A program made the translations under genes and the position numbers. Shown here in pieces: positions 6,609 through 12,113 of a DNA stretch of 12,113 nucleotides (its first letter is position 1; each line of letters opens with the position of its first letter). This stretch comes from an uncultured Lactobacillus sp. (GTDB lineage Bacteria; Bacillota; Bacilli; Lactobacillales; Lactobacillaceae). The stretch lies in NCBI GenBank assembly GCA_947252915.1, contig CAMXWI010000011.1, positions 1 through 12,113 of the forward strand, in the 5' to 3' direction. A model generated the notes under the pieces. The model searched no databases and was not told the DNA's origin. It saw only the letters and a program-made list of their open reading frames with translations.

Positions 6609-7964
6609 TTATTTAACAGAGGCACTTGCTCCCGTGTCCGGTTCATCATTTTCAGGCTGGTCATTTGCAGAACCTTCATCATCAGCCACGGAAGCACTGG
6701 CATCAGTATCAGTAGCCGGTTCTTCCACTGGCGTTTCTTCTGCCACCGAAGCACTAGCATTAGTATCTGGAGTTGCGTCAGCGTTCGTATCATCTTCGGA
6801 CACTGACGCTGAAGCACCCGTATCCACCGCATTGTCAGGATCATCAACTAACTTTTGACCAGTCATTTCGAGGTATTTCTTCACAATTGGCCAAAAGTCT
6901 AGCACGATTTCGTTCGTTCCACGGTAATTACCGCTTTCGTCATGCATCGCTTGGTAGTTATTAACCACCCACTTAACGTTCTTCCGGTCTTGCGGTTCGG
7001 ATAATTGGAACATGTCCTGCTTACCCGTCCGTAAAATATGCAGAACTTGCTTGACGTGGTCATGAACATTGCGAATATCAGGGTGGACCTCACTCAATGG
7101 TAGACCAGCTTGCTCTGGACGACGGGAAGCATTCATCCGTTCGGCCGGCTGATTATGGTTGTAGTACAAAAACTGGTTATTATCATCCACAAACGTTAAT
7201 TCAGCTGGAATTGATTTAAGGAACCAGTTAATTTGATCGACCGTCAAGATTCCGCGATCTAATTGAACATAATCGTGTCCGGAAGCGGCTTTGGTAATCT
7301 CAGCTGCCTTTTCAACCCATTCTGGATCATTCATTTTGAACCCTTCAATGGTCGTATCAGCTTTGCCACTTGCCGTTAAATCTTCGTTCTTCCAGGCATC
7401 GGCCGGTTCTGGACCTTGGAGTGCTTGCATGACATCAACCCACTTGATGAATTTCTCCATCATCTTCGTCAAAACCTTGATGGTTTGACCGTCAGTAAGG
7501 TTACCGTGTTCATCAAAGGCTTCCTTAGCATCGCCCAGTAAGAATTCTGTCCCTGGCATTACCAATCCCCGCACTCCTGGTGCTTCGAGAATTTCTCGCA
7601 GGTCCAGTTGCGCCCGCGAAGAACCTTGCGAGAAGTAAGACGCACCAACAATCATGACTGGTTTATTTTCCAACGGGTGGATCTTGTATGACAACCATTC
7701 AATAACACTCTTGAGGGCCGCCGTGGTGGTGTGATTATGTTCTGGGGTCGCCATGATTACCCCATCGGCATTTTCAATCCGGTGCTTAAGATATTGGATT
7801 GGTGCGCTATTCGTAGCGTCCTGGTCCTCATTAAACATTGGGACATCCTTAATATCAACCACTTCAATATCCGCATAATTACGGAAGTGGTTGGCCATGT
7901 ACATCATTAATTTGCGATTATATGAGTCTTCAGCGATAGAGCCGACAATTCCAACTAATTTCAT
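6609..7964 (-). CDS. FMN reductase-like flavoprotein with PAS domain and repeat tail
   Basis: A three-part cytosolic protein of 451 residues. Residues 1-185 are a flavodoxin-like NADPH-dependent FMN reductase domain: phosphate loop GSIAEDSYN (8-16), ATPEHNHTT (72-80) and GASYFSQGSSRAQ (107-119). Stand-alone members have about 180-200 residues and use NAD(P)H to reduce FMN, quinones or other compounds. Residues about 233-372 look like a PAS domain of the DUF438/PAS_10 type: VDQINWFLKSIP, LTFVDDNNQFLYYN, a conserved HPD, NYQAMHDESGNYRGT and a final VLDFWPI. It may sense a ligand or bind a cofactor. Residues 374-451 are an acidic, probably disordered tail (23 Asp/Glu, one basic residue) holding four DTxASASV repeats, possible FMN attachment sites. 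The start has GAGGTGA seven bases upstream. It lies 18 bases after another FMN reductase and two genes after apbE. The Arg common in the phosphate loop (GSxRxxSxN) is replaced. The exact substrate is unknown. Confidence 0.85.
   Translation of the reverse strand: MKLVGIVGSIAEDSYNRKLMMYMANHFRNYADIEVVDIKDVPMFNEDQDATNSAPIQYLKHRIENADGVIMATPEHNHTTTAALKSVIEWLSYKIHPLENKPVMIVGASYFSQGSSRAQLDLREILEAPGVRGLVMPGTEFLLGDAKEAFDEHGNLTDGQTIKVLTKMMEKFIKWVDVMQALQGPEPADAWKNEDLTASGKADTTIEGFKMNDPEWVEKAAEITKAASGHDYVQLDRGILTVDQINWFLKSIPAELTFVDDNNQFLYYNHNQPAERMNASRRPEQAGLPLSEVHPDIRNVHDHVKQVLHILRTGKQDMFQLSEPQDRKNVKWVVNNYQAMHDESGNYRGTNEIVLDFWPIVKKYLEMTGQKLVDDPDNAVDTGASASVSEDDTNADATPDTNASASVAEETPVEEPATDTDASASVADDEGSANDQPENDEPDTGASASVK
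6615..6824 (-). repeat. Four DTxASASV octapeptide repeats in the protein tail
   Basis: The peptide D-T-[G/N/D]-A-S-A-S-V occurs four times in the same frame: residues 381-388 (6801-6824), 400-407 (6744-6767), 419-426 (6687-6710) and 443-450 (6615-6638). Copies start 19, 19 and 24 residues apart, separated by acidic Pro/Glu/Asp spacers. Seven of eight positions are invariant in protein. The codons differ: the last Ser is TCA, TCG, TCC and TCT in the four copies, and the first Ser is TCA once and AGT three times. The repeats therefore are not a recent DNA duplication. Copies 1 and 4 contain TGAS, the core of the ApbE flavinylation motif. Confidence 0.9.
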
Positions 7965-7982
7965 TTGATTTCACCTCAATGC

Positions 7983-8588
7983 TTATTTGCCTAATTCTAA
8001 TTGACGAATTTTTTCTAGTGCGTGGTCCTTTTCCAGTTGGAACTCACGCGTTTGCTTAACAAATGTTTCAAAAGAGACAAAGATTTGATCCAGTAAATCC
8101 ACAAATTCTGCCTTTTTAAGTTCACCATGTTCATCAAAGGCTTGGAGCGAGTGGTCAAGCATATACTCAGAACTTGACATCGTCCGGGCCGCTAATTCTG
8201 GTGAAGCCAACATCTTTCGTAAAATTTGCTGAGCCCGGGAAGTCCCGAGCGTCCCATAAGAAGCCCCCGTCACCATGACAGGTTTATCCCGAAATGGGTG
8301 AATAGTATACGACAACCATGCGAGGGCATTCATCAATACGGCCGGTACTGCATGATCATATTCCGGTGTGGAAATAATCACCCCATCTGCAGCCGCAATC
8401 TTCTTGCCCATCTCTTGCGCAGCTGCGGGAATCGTATGATCAGGAGTCTTGTAGTAGACCGGCAGATTCCCAATGTCGAGAATTTCAATCTCAGCCACTT
8501 TTGCATAACGTTCTTTCATAAACTTAATCAATTTTTTGTTAGTCGAACCATGCCGGTTTGAACCAGCAATCGCAATAAAATGATTCAT
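7983..8588 (-). CDS. NADPH-dependent FMN reductase-like flavoprotein
   Basis: A single-domain flavodoxin-fold protein of 201 residues, typical for the family. It shows the classical FMN phosphate loop GSNRHGSTN (10-17), the ISTPEYDHAVPAVLMNALAWLS segment (72-93) that surrounds the flavin, and GASYGTLGTSRAQ (108-120). Such enzymes use NAD(P)H to reduce FMN, quinones, azo compounds or chromate; which substrate applies cannot be read from sequence. Residues about 160-200 form a charged helix. It is a clear paralogue of the N-terminal domain of the next gene, which starts only 18 bases later, and the two may form a mixed dimer or work in series (inference). The start is set by GGAGGG six bases upstream. 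It lies 41 bases after apbE and has a good promoter candidate of its own. Confidence 0.9.
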   Translation of the reverse strand: MNHFIAIAGSNRHGSTNKKLIKFMKERYAKVAEIEILDIGNLPVYYKTPDHTIPAAAQEMGKKIAAADGVIISTPEYDHAVPAVLMNALAWLSYTIHPFRDKPVMVTGASYGTLGTSRAQQILRKMLASPELAARTMSSSEYMLDHSLQAFDEHGELKKAEFVDLLDQIFVSFETFVKQTREFQLEKDHALEKIRQLELGK

Positions 8589-8611
8589 GTTGATCCCTCC
8601 GATTTTTTATC

Positions 8612-8639
8612 AGTATATCACATGTACAATTATTCACAA
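8612..8639 (-). promoter_or_regulatory. Promoter candidate before the FMN reductase pair
   Basis: On the minus strand TTGTGA (8634-8639) lies 16 bases before TATACT (8612-8617), which is preceded by an extended TGA element. The -35 box overlaps the last codons of apbE. It would allow the two reductases to be transcribed apart from apbE. The TTGTGAA part resembles half of a Rex operator but has no matching second half. Confidence 0.45.
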
Positions 8640-9541
8640 GTCAGCATTTGGCCATCACGATTAATGACAATAGCTTGGACATTTTCGAGCGTTTTGATAA
8701 CCTGTTGAATGTACGACCAATCCTGGCCAAACAGCATTGACGTCCAAATTTCACCATCAACTGATTGGGGAGAAATAATTGATAAACTAGCCATATTCGT
8801 TTGAATCGGGTAACCGGTTTGCGGATTAAAAATGTGGTGATAAAAATGACCCTGACTGGTTAAATTCCGTTCATAAATCCCTGATGTAACTATCGATTGA
8901 TTATTGAGTTTCAACACATCAACATAATTCCCTAATGCTTGCTGAGGATCCTGCAAACCAACGTGCCACATTCCATCGCTCCGTTGTTGATTACCACCAA
9001 TCACAACCACATTTCCCCCGAGATTAATTACCGCAGAAGTAACCCCAGCGTGAACTAAGAATTCCTTAATCAGGTCAGCAATGTAACCCTTAGCAACCGC
9101 GCCAAGATCAATCTCCATACCAGGCTTTGCTAGCTTGACGGTCTGCTGTTGCTCATCTAACTTGATTAACCGCGGATCAGTTAAAGCCAATCGTTTCTGA
9201 ATGGCTGTTTTATCAGGGACATGCGCATCCGTAAAACCAATATGCCACAGTTTCACTAACGGGCCAATGGCGATATTAAGGAAGCCACCCGGATACAGGC
9301 TATATTGCTTTCCAATTTTAATCAGGTTAAATAATTCTGCTGGAACCTTAACCGCAGACTTTCCTGCCTGCTGATTAACCTTCATCAATGTCGATGAATC
9401 ATCATTTGCGGAAAAAATTTGTTCATACTTACGGAGACGTCGTACTGCTTCATCCGCAATTTGCTCCGCATTTGGTACTGGTGTTTGTAATTGCAACTTA
9501 ATAATCGTGCCCATTAAGTGAATTGATCGTTCAACGCTCAT
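8630..9541 (-). CDS. apbE: ApbE family FMN transferase, cytosolic
   Basis: ApbE enzymes use FAD and Mg2+ to attach FMN by a phosphoester bond to Ser or Thr in target proteins, releasing AMP. This 303-residue protein shows the family motifs in order: HLMGT (8-12), PGGFLNIAIGPL (84-95), IDLGAVAKGY (144-153), NLGGNV (173-178), TSGIYER (219-225) and HHIFNPQTGYP (235-245), ending with the WTSMLFG segment near the metal site. It begins directly with the fold and has neither signal peptide nor lipobox, unlike exported ApbE lipoproteins, so it should act in the cytosol. The start was set at the ATG at 9541 because GGGGGAG lies five bases upstream; an in-frame TTG at 9565 has no such site. It heads a cluster with two FMN reductase-like genes, one of which carries candidate target motifs. 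Confidence 0.92.
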   Translation of the reverse strand: MSVERSIHLMGTIIKLQLQTPVPNAEQIADEAVRRLRKYEQIFSANDDSSTLMKVNQQAGKSAVKVPAELFNLIKIGKQYSLYPGGFLNIAIGPLVKLWHIGFTDAHVPDKTAIQKRLALTDPRLIKLDEQQQTVKLAKPGMEIDLGAVAKGYIADLIKEFLVHAGVTSAVINLGGNVVVIGGNQQRSDGMWHVGLQDPQQALGNYVDVLKLNNQSIVTSGIYERNLTSQGHFYHHIFNPQTGYPIQTNMASLSIISPQSVDGEIWTSMLFGQDWSYIQQVIKTLENVQAIVINRDGQMLTCE

Positions 9542-9565
9542 CACGACTCCCCCATTTCTAACCAA

Positions 9566-9594
9566 ATCTTACCATAACTCGGTGTGATTATTTA
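9566..9594 (-). promoter_or_regulatory. Possible promoter of apbE
   Basis: On the minus strand an extended -10 element, TGG followed by TAAGAT (9566-9571), lies 24 bases before the chosen apbE ATG. The -35 position (9589-9594, TAAATA) is poor. It would start transcription downstream of the alternative TTG codon, which agrees with the ATG at 9541. The -35 region overlaps that of the divergent DUF2252 promoter. Confidence 0.35.
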
Positions 9595-9641
9595 CATTTT
9601 GCCAAAACATCTTAAAATGGTGATGAATCATACATGAGGAG
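9591..9641 (+). promoter_or_regulatory. Promoter and ribosome binding site of the DUF2252 gene
   Basis: TTTACA (9591-9596) and TAAAAT (9613-9618) are separated by 16 bases, each matching the sigma-A consensus at five of six positions. GAGGAG (9636-9641) lies nine bases before the ATG at 9651. Confidence 0.6.
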
Positions 9642-9650
9642 CCTGATATT

Positions 9651-11033
9651 ATGGAAAACCAGCTTGATATTTTTGACTTAAAAGCAGTCCAAATCAAAAA
9701 ATCAAAACAAGAATTAATCAAATTCGGCCAGCAACGTCAAACTGAATTGCCAAGTGAAAAGTTGGCCCAGTATTCGCCGGTTAATCGCGATCCCCGTAAA
9801 GCCATCACCAAGACCGAATCCAATATGATTAAGGAACTTTTACCCTTGCGCCATCAGCGAATGATGGCTAGTCCCTTCGCCTTCTTTCGCGGAACTGCAG
9901 AATTAATGGAACGGGACTTGAAACACCAATCCCAAAGCAACATTCCCATCATCATTTGTGGTGATGCCCATATCCAAAATTTCGGTTTTTACGCTTCATC
10001 TGAACGCCAGCTTCTTTTTGGACTGAACGATTTTGATGAAGCACGAATTGGTAACTGGGAAAGTGATTTAAAGCGCCTGTTGGTAAGCAGTCAACTAGCC
10101 GGTGAAGAAAACGGCTTTGACCAAGATGATCTCCACCGGTTATTAAAGAAAATTACAAAAACTTATCGACATGCCATCAAACGTGCTAATCAAGAACCGC
10201 TCTTTGCTCGCCACTACTTTTCGTTCAAGTATTCAGACATGACCCAAACAATTCAGGCTCTCGATCATCATAAACAACCCCGTGCCATTCATAAGGTCAT
10301 GAAACAAATTTTGAAAAAGAGCCAACAATCTAATTCCGCACAGATTGTGAGAAAGATGGCCGAAATAGGTTCCGATGGCGAGTACCATTTCATTGAAAAT
10401 GCTCCACGCGCCAAACACGTTGGTAAAGCACGCTACCAGGAAATCGTGAATGGTTTCCGTAAATATCGAAAGAATGTCCGCCCAGATATTCAGATCTTGC
10501 TTGCCAACTTCCACATTTCAGATATTATCCGTTATAGTGTCGGGGTTGGTAGTTTTGGGACCCGCTGTTACTTGATGTTGTTAACGGGGAACGACGGAAC
10601 CCCCTTGGTTCTCCAAATTAAAGAGGCCTTACCACTCCGGTATAACTTGCAAATCCTTGGTAGTGATCAAGTGGCTGCTAACGGTCAACGCGCGGGTCGT
10701 CGGATCGTCACCGCACAGCGGACATTGCAGTCATCTTCTGACCCCTTCCTAGGAGCCACTAACTTTGGCGGACGAAGTTACTACATTCGTCAATTCCGGG
10801 ATATGAAAGAATCTGTTAAAGTCAGCAAACTCGATTTAGAAAGTTTTCAACTTTACTGTGAAACCTGTGCGCTCCTCCTGGCGATGGCCCATTACCAGAG
10901 TCCGACTGCGCCCATCATCCGGGGCTATTTAAAACACCAAAAGTCACTTGATACTGGACTAGCCGATTGGGCAATTCAGTATGCTAATCAAGTTCACCAA
11001 GATTATCAATATTTCGTCAATAGTCAACCATAA
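9651..11033 (+). CDS. DUF2252 family protein, kinase-like
   Basis: A soluble protein of 460 residues, the usual family length. DUF2252 proteins have no established substrate. Visible family motifs are RMMASPFAFFRGTAELM (70-86), CGDAHIQNFG (103-112), NDFDEA (126-131), VGVGSFGTRCY (297-307) and LQIKEA (321-326). GDAHxxN followed by DFDE closely resembles the catalytic and metal-binding loops of aminoglycoside phosphotransferase-type kinases (HGDxHxxN ... DFD). The Gly-rich loop and a following Lys324 come later in the chain, which suggests a permuted or convergent kinase-like fold (inference). No signal peptide or membrane segment is present. It is a single-gene unit with promoter and terminator, divergent from apbE and convergent with the HAD gene, so context gives no substrate. 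Confidence 0.85.
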   Translation: MENQLDIFDLKAVQIKKSKQELIKFGQQRQTELPSEKLAQYSPVNRDPRKAITKTESNMIKELLPLRHQRMMASPFAFFRGTAELMERDLKHQSQSNIPIIICGDAHIQNFGFYASSERQLLFGLNDFDEARIGNWESDLKRLLVSSQLAGEENGFDQDDLHRLLKKITKTYRHAIKRANQEPLFARHYFSFKYSDMTQTIQALDHHKQPRAIHKVMKQILKKSQQSNSAQIVRKMAEIGSDGEYHFIENAPRAKHVGKARYQEIVNGFRKYRKNVRPDIQILLANFHISDIIRYSVGVGSFGTRCYLMLLTGNDGTPLVLQIKEALPLRYNLQILGSDQVAANGQRAGRRIVTAQRTLQSSSDPFLGATNFGGRSYYIRQFRDMKESVKVSKLDLESFQLYCETCALLLAMAHYQSPTAPIIRGYLKHQKSLDTGLADWAIQYANQVHQDYQYFVNSQP

Positions 11034-11038
11034 TTAAT

Positions 11039-11072
11039 AAAGGGAATTAGGTCCAGCGACCTAATTCCCTTT
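11039..11072. terminator. Shared bidirectional terminator between convergent genes
   Basis: A perfect 15-base-pair stem (11039-11053 with 11058-11072) with a four-base loop lies six bases after the DUF2252 stop and 17 bases past the HAD stop on the other strand. The stem ends in AAA/TTT, followed by T-rich but interrupted tracts on both strands, so it can serve both genes. Confidence 0.85.
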
Positions 11073-11088
11073 GTAATTATTTAACCTT

Positions 11089-11907
11089 TTACAAAACATA
11101 TTTTTCAATTGCTTCTGCCACTCCATCATGATTATTATCGGCCACGGTAACGTCTGCCTTCGCCAACGTACTTGGAATTGAATTCCCCATGGCGACACCA
11201 GTATCGGCAAATTCAATCATGGACTCGTCATTTTGGGCATTACCAATCGCCATCACTTCATCCGATTGAATTCCTAGATGTTCACAAAGGGCCGCTAACG
11301 TGGCTCCCTTGCCGGCTTTTTGATTCACAAATTCAAGATAATAATCCTCGCTCCGGACAATCTTAAACCGCTCGACCAAGTCCGCAGGAAGTTGTTGGTG
11401 AGCAGCATCCAGCTTCTCCTTATCATCCGTCATCATAAACTTACCAATCACGAGCTGATTGCGAAGGGCATTAATCTGATCCAGTGAACGGTAGCGCATC
11501 GGCATAAAGACTAAACCAGACTCATGAACCGCGTATGGACTGATGTCTTGATTAGTGGTGTAAATATAGTCTTGGGTTTCAATCACCGACTTAACATTGT
11601 GCTTGGTGGCGTATGCCAAAATATCAACGTAGTCGTTAAAATCAACCGTGTAGTTAACGATAACTTGACCATTCGTGTCTTGAGCCAAACCGCCATTAAA
11701 GGCCACCACGTACTCATGATCAGAGTGATCTAAGTCCAATTGTTTGAGAAACGGCCGAACTCCCGTCATTGGCCGACCCGTACACAGCACAATTTTAACA
11801 CCCGCTGAGCTAGCCCTTTTAATTGCGGCCACGGTTTGCGGCGTCACCGCTCGCTGATCATTAATTAACGTTCCGTCAATATCAATCGCTACTAATTTAA
11901 TTGTCAT
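11089..11907 (-). CDS. Cof-type HAD-IIB phosphatase (YidA-like)
   Basis: A 272-residue haloacid dehalogenase-superfamily hydrolase of the Cof/YidA group, which dephosphorylates sugar phosphates, flavin nucleotides or other small phosphoesters in the cytosol. Motif I is DIDGT with nucleophile Asp9 and acid/base Asp11. Motif II is Thr43 (LCTGR), motif III Lys200 (QKAGKG) and motif IV IGNAQND (221-227), with a C2-type cap domain between about residues 85 and 195. Motif IV usually reads GDxxND; here the first Asp is Asn223 while Asp227 is kept, a change I believe is tolerated in some Cof proteins. The exact substrate cannot be told. The start is supported by GGGAG seven bases upstream. It lies 35 bases after a partial gene on the same strand. 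Confidence 0.9.
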   Translation of the reverse strand: MTIKLVAIDIDGTLINDQRAVTPQTVAAIKRASSAGVKIVLCTGRPMTGVRPFLKQLDLDHSDHEYVVAFNGGLAQDTNGQVIVNYTVDFNDYVDILAYATKHNVKSVIETQDYIYTTNQDISPYAVHESGLVFMPMRYRSLDQINALRNQLVIGKFMMTDDKEKLDAAHQQLPADLVERFKIVRSEDYYLEFVNQKAGKGATLAALCEHLGIQSDEVMAIGNAQNDESMIEFADTGVAMGNSIPSTLAKADVTVADNNHDGVAEAIEKYVL

Positions 11908-11931
11908 TTATGTTCTCCCGTTTTTACTTTT

Positions 11932-11937
11932 ATTATA
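11932..11937 (-). promoter_or_regulatory. Probable -10 box of the HAD phosphatase gene
   Basis: A perfect TATAAT on the minus strand lies between the stop of the upstream partial gene and the HAD start, 24 bases before its ATG. No good -35 box is seen at 16-18 bases. The GGGAG site at 11915-11919 follows. Confidence 0.45.
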
Positions 11938-11942
11938 CCTGA

Positions 11943-12113
11943 TTAGTGATTCAGAACCACCATTTCCGCCATCAAGATTTCTGAGTAGAGACTGGTCACA
12001 ATGTCCATGTAACCAGCTTCTTGTTGTGAAACTTCGTTCAAATACTCCCGTTCTTCACGAAAAGCTAACCGATAAGCCATATCTAAAGTGTTGCTCTCTT
12101 CTGGAGTTAAGGC
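11943..12113 (-). CDS. 3' end of an unrecognised gene (partial)
   Basis: An open frame runs from the window edge to a TAA at 11943-11945, giving the last 56 residues of a protein that starts outside the window. The visible part is rich in Glu, Ala and Leu and looks alpha-helical (TPEESNTLDMAYRLAFREE, then a stretch ending EILMAEMVVLNH). It has no membrane segment or known motif that I recognise, so no function is offered. Its reading frame stays open to the edge, and the spacing to the HAD gene (35 bases) suggests possible co-transcription. Confidence 0.65.
   Translation of the reverse strand, partial: ALTPEESNTLDMAYRLAFREEREYLNEVSQQEAGYMDIVTSLYSEILMAEMVVLNH

Noticed and set aside
6388..6858. 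Plus-strand open frame of 156 codons with Ser/Ala/Val repeats across the flavoprotein tail
   Set aside because: It is the antisense shadow of the DTxASASV repeats and the start of the desulfurase. No ribosome binding site or family match was seen, and both real genes lie on the other strand.
8618..8639. Rex redox-repressor operator upstream of the FMN reductase
   Set aside because: Only one half (TTGTGAA) matches; the inverted half TTCACAA is missing at the right distance.
9542..9565. Longer ApbE starting at TTG 9565
   Set aside because: The in-frame ATG at 9541 has GGGGGAG at proper distance and the family fold begins right there; the extra residues would be encoded by the ribosome binding site itself.
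1..12113. CRISPR arrays, tRNA/rRNA genes, insertion sequences, phage or attachment sites
   Set aside because: Reading both strands found no short regular DNA repeats with spacers, no cloverleaf or rRNA signatures, and no transposase or integrase frames.

Overview
The window looks like a chromosomal piece of a lactic acid bacterium of the Lactobacillaceae, probably near Limosilactobacillus. The grounds are a YSIRK-type, sortase-anchored mucus-binding (Mub) adhesin, low-to-middle GC, strong GGAGG-type ribosome binding sites and a lactobacillus-like gene set. Genus is an inference. No RNA genes, insertion sequences, phage genes or CRISPR arrays were seen.

Layout. (1) 65-4339, minus strand: a large Mub/MucBP cell-wall adhesin with promoter, signal peptide, non-repeat adhesive region, four ~170-205-residue Mub repeats in an A-B-A-B order, sorting signal and terminator. 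It is broken by a one-base frameshift in a C5 run (2862-2866), and its sorting motif reads LPQTC instead of LPQTG, so it is called a pseudogene. (2) 4393-5197, plus strand: a single-gene unit for a DUF554 membrane protein with its own promoter and terminator. (3) 5164-5307, minus strand: an unannotated 47-codon ORF with a strong ribosome binding site, whose 3' end overlaps the DUF554 terminator. (4) 5338-9594, minus strand: a cluster of apbE (FMN transferase without signal peptide), a stand-alone NADPH-dependent FMN reductase-like flavoprotein, a larger flavoprotein (flavodoxin-like domain, PAS domain, acidic tail with four DTxASASV octapeptides) and a cysteine desulfurase, closed by a terminator. 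(5) 9591-11072, plus strand: a DUF2252 kinase-like protein. (6) 11089-11937, minus strand: a Cof-type HAD phosphatase. (7) 11943-12113, minus strand: the 3' end of an unrecognised gene.

The most interesting part is the apbE cluster. ApbE enzymes attach FMN covalently to Ser/Thr in short motifs of the Dxx[S/T]GA[S/T] type. This ApbE has no export signal, so its target should be cytosolic. Two genes downstream lies a cytosolic flavoprotein whose disordered tail repeats D-T-x-A-S-A-S-V four times. The four copies keep the peptide while their codons differ widely (all four TCN serine codons are used at one position), which indicates selection on the peptide. My hypothesis is a cytosolic redox system in which ApbE loads up to four FMN groups on the tail of a PAS-containing flavodoxin-like protein. 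It rests on motif resemblance and gene order, and has not been tested.
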